Assembly (NCBI GenBank): GCA_042571625.1
Contig: JBHPFQ010000014.1
Span: 1-15,327, forward strand
Direction: 5' to 3'
DNA: 15,327 nt
Source: JBHPFQ01 sp042571625
Lineage (GTDB): Bacteria; Patescibacteriota; Minisyncoccia; Portnoybacterales; UBA2143
A program made the position numbers and the translations under genes. The notes beneath the pieces are model-generated. The model did no database searches. It was not told where the DNA came from and saw nothing but the letters and a program-made list of their open reading frames with translations. Positions 13,778 to 15,327 of this stretch are shown in pieces (the first letter of the stretch is position 1; each line of letters starts with the position of its first letter).

Positions 13778-15327
13778 ATGATTAAAAGATTATTGAATTT
13801 TGTCGAAAATGCGCAAGTCACGTTTTATAGCTGGATTACTGCTTTTTTTTCGGTGATTTTTATTCGTATATTTTTAGAAAATATTTCAAGCAAAACATTT
13901 TCTGGGATTATTGGTTCTGATATTTATACAATAGTTCATTATTACCTTTTTTATTTATCTGTTGCCCTATTTTTTATTCTTATACTTTCTCTTTTTATTA
14001 AAGATCATTTTGTACATATATCAAAAGTAATATTATTTGGAATGATTATTACGTGGATACCTCCTATAATTGATATGATAGTTTCTAGAGGCAAAGGGAT
14101 TGGAATGGCGTATTTATTTCAATTGCCAATTGATCTTGCGAGAAATTTCTTTTTATTTTTTGGAGCGCATAAAATGCCTGGAATTACACCAGGAATTAGA
14201 ATAGAAATTTTTCTTGTCCTAATCTCAGTATTTTTTTATACAAAATGGAAGACCAAAGATATTAGTAAGAGCATTTTTGTTTTTTTGATTTCTTATTTAG
14301 TATTGTTTTTCTTAGTTTCATTGCCAAGTTTCGTGGCTTTTGGGCAAGGTGATGTTCTCAGATTTTTTTTAAATTCTATAAGAGGATCTCTTTTTGAGAA
14401 AAACTTTTTACATCAGACAATAAGATTTTCATCGTTAGAACGGCAATTTGAAATTTATTTTAATGGAGCGATTTCTCATATTTATTATTTTTTGGTTTTT
14501 GGATTGTCTGCGTTTTTAGCATTTTTATGGAATAAACAAAAACTTATTGCTATTTTAAAAAACTCTCGTATAGAAAGAGTTGCTCATTATTGGTTAATGA
14601 TTGTTTTAGGCGCGATATTGGCGATTGCCTATATCAATCCTCTTGTTTTGAATTGTTGGCTTGATATATCATCGCTTATTATTTTATTATTGTCATTCTA
14701 TTTTGCGTGGATGTTTGCAGTTGGAGTCAATGATATTGCTGATCAAAAAATTGATTTTGTCAGTAATAAAAAACGCCCTCTTATTGTTGGAACATTATGT
14801 GAATCAGATATTAAAATTTTCAATTTCTTTTTTCTTATATGGGCGATTCTTGGAGGTTTTTTAGTTGGGCATTATGCCCTTTTTATGATTATTGCTTTTA
14901 CAGCTCTTTATTATGTGTATTCGTCTCCGCTATTACAGCTTAAGAGATTTGTTATTTTAAATTCATTTATTATTTCACTTTGTTGTCTTTCCGCGGTATT
15001 TGCCGGATTTTTTACAGTGAGCGAAAATAGCAAAATGAGCGCGTTTCCTATTAATTGGCTTTTATTAATTGTTTTTGTCTTTGTTTTATCCGTCAATATT
15101 AAAGATATAAAAGATATTAAAGGAGATCGTCGTCAAAGCATTCATACAATTCCGGTGATTTTTGGTGAGAAAAAAGGGAAAAAATATATTGGGATAATGT
15201 TCGCATTATCGTTTCTTATTGTTCCTTATTTCTCCGGTTTAAAAATATTGTGGTATATTTCAATTTTGAGCGCTATTATTGGTTATTATCTTGTTAATAA
15301 GAAAGTTTTTTGTGAACAAAATATTTT
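13778..15327 (+). CDS. UbiA-family prenyltransferase with a long N-terminal membrane domain (3' end beyond window)
   Basis: An uninterrupted frame runs from the ATG at 13778 to the right edge (516 codons visible, no stop). The C-terminal half is a UbiA-type membrane prenyltransferase, an enzyme class that moves a prenyl group from its diphosphate to an acceptor. It has the first Mg-diphosphate motif NDxxDxxxD (Asn318, Asp319, Asp322, Asp326), followed by NKKRPL (330-335), YVYSSPLLQLKR (379-390), and the second motif KDIKDIKGDRR (442-452, with Asp446 and Asp450) followed by TIPVIFG. All canonical aspartates are present. Residues 1-290 are unusual: about six or seven hydrophobic segments with no motif I recognise, so the protein is a fusion or an extended family member. 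The ATG lies 6 bases after an extended -10 box, indicating leaderless expression. The acceptor is unknown; a quinone, lipid or polyprenyl-sugar product is possible. Confidence 0.85.
   Translation, partial: MIKRLLNFVENAQVTFYSWITAFFSVIFIRIFLENISSKTFSGIIGSDIYTIVHYYLFYLSVALFFILILSLFIKDHFVHISKVILFGMIITWIPPIIDMIVSRGKGIGMAYLFQLPIDLARNFFLFFGAHKMPGITPGIRIEIFLVLISVFFYTKWKTKDISKSIFVFLISYLVLFFLVSLPSFVAFGQGDVLRFFLNSIRGSLFEKNFLHQTIRFSSLERQFEIYFNGAISHIYYFLVFGLSAFLAFLWNKQKLIAILKNSRIERVAHYWLMIVLGAILAIAYINPLVLNCWLDISSLIILLLSFYFAWMFAVGVNDIADQKIDFVSNKKRPLIVGTLCESDIKIFNFFFLIWAILGGFLVGHYALFMIIAFTALYYVYSSPLLQLKRFVILNSFIISLCCLSAVFAGFFTVSENSKMSAFPINWLLLIVFVFVLSVNIKDIKDIKGDRRQSIHTIPVIFGEKKGKKYIGIMFALSFLIVPYFSGLKILWYISILSAIIGYYLVNKKVFCEQNI

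Noticed and set aside
14661..15096. Two short open frames on opposite strands near the right edge
   Set aside because: Both overlap the continuous UbiA-family frame that carries the conserved aspartate motifs, so neither is supported.

Overview
The window is a strongly A+T-rich bacterial segment with tightly packed genes, many overlapping or separated by a few bases. The long reading frames contain no internal TGA, so the standard bacterial code applies rather than the TGA=Gly code of some candidate phyla. The VirB4, pilin, PrgI, TraC-like and VirB6 proteins are the forms typical of Patescibacteria (Candidate Phyla Radiation). The best inference is a small-genome, host-attached patescibacterium, possibly of the Parcubacteria group. 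No tRNA, rRNA, CRISPR array or insertion sequence was recognised.

Layout: bases 1-2303 (+ strand) carry two consecutive O-antigen ligase/polymerase-like membrane proteins; the first is cut by the left edge. Bases 2254-13691 (- strand) carry eleven co-directional genes with gaps of 12 bases or fewer, apparently one operon. In transcription order they are: a membrane-anchored protein with calcium-binding-type repeats; an 813-residue secreted or anchored protein; a VirB6/TrbL-like channel; a 127-residue soluble protein; PrgI/VirB3-like; a TraC-like protein; the VirB4 ATPase; a small membrane protein; a secreted Ig/PKD-like protein; a VirB2-like pilin with a cysteine-rich tail; and a membrane-anchored beta-propeller. 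Bases 13778-15327 (+ strand) hold a large UbiA-family membrane protein cut by the right edge.

The operon looks like a minimal type IV secretion-related machine of single-membrane type: a VirB4 motor, VirB3- and VirB6-like inner-membrane parts, a VirB2-like pilin, and several lineage-specific surface proteins. No coupling ATPase (VirD4), VirB11, relaxase or outer-membrane core (VirB7/9/10) lies in the window. A role in pilus assembly, host contact, or DNA or protein transfer is therefore possible but unproven.

The only clear intergenic region (13692-13777) holds two divergent promoters. Each -10 box lies 6-7 bases from an ATG, so both transcripts are probably leaderless. A perfect DnaA-box sequence lies between them.
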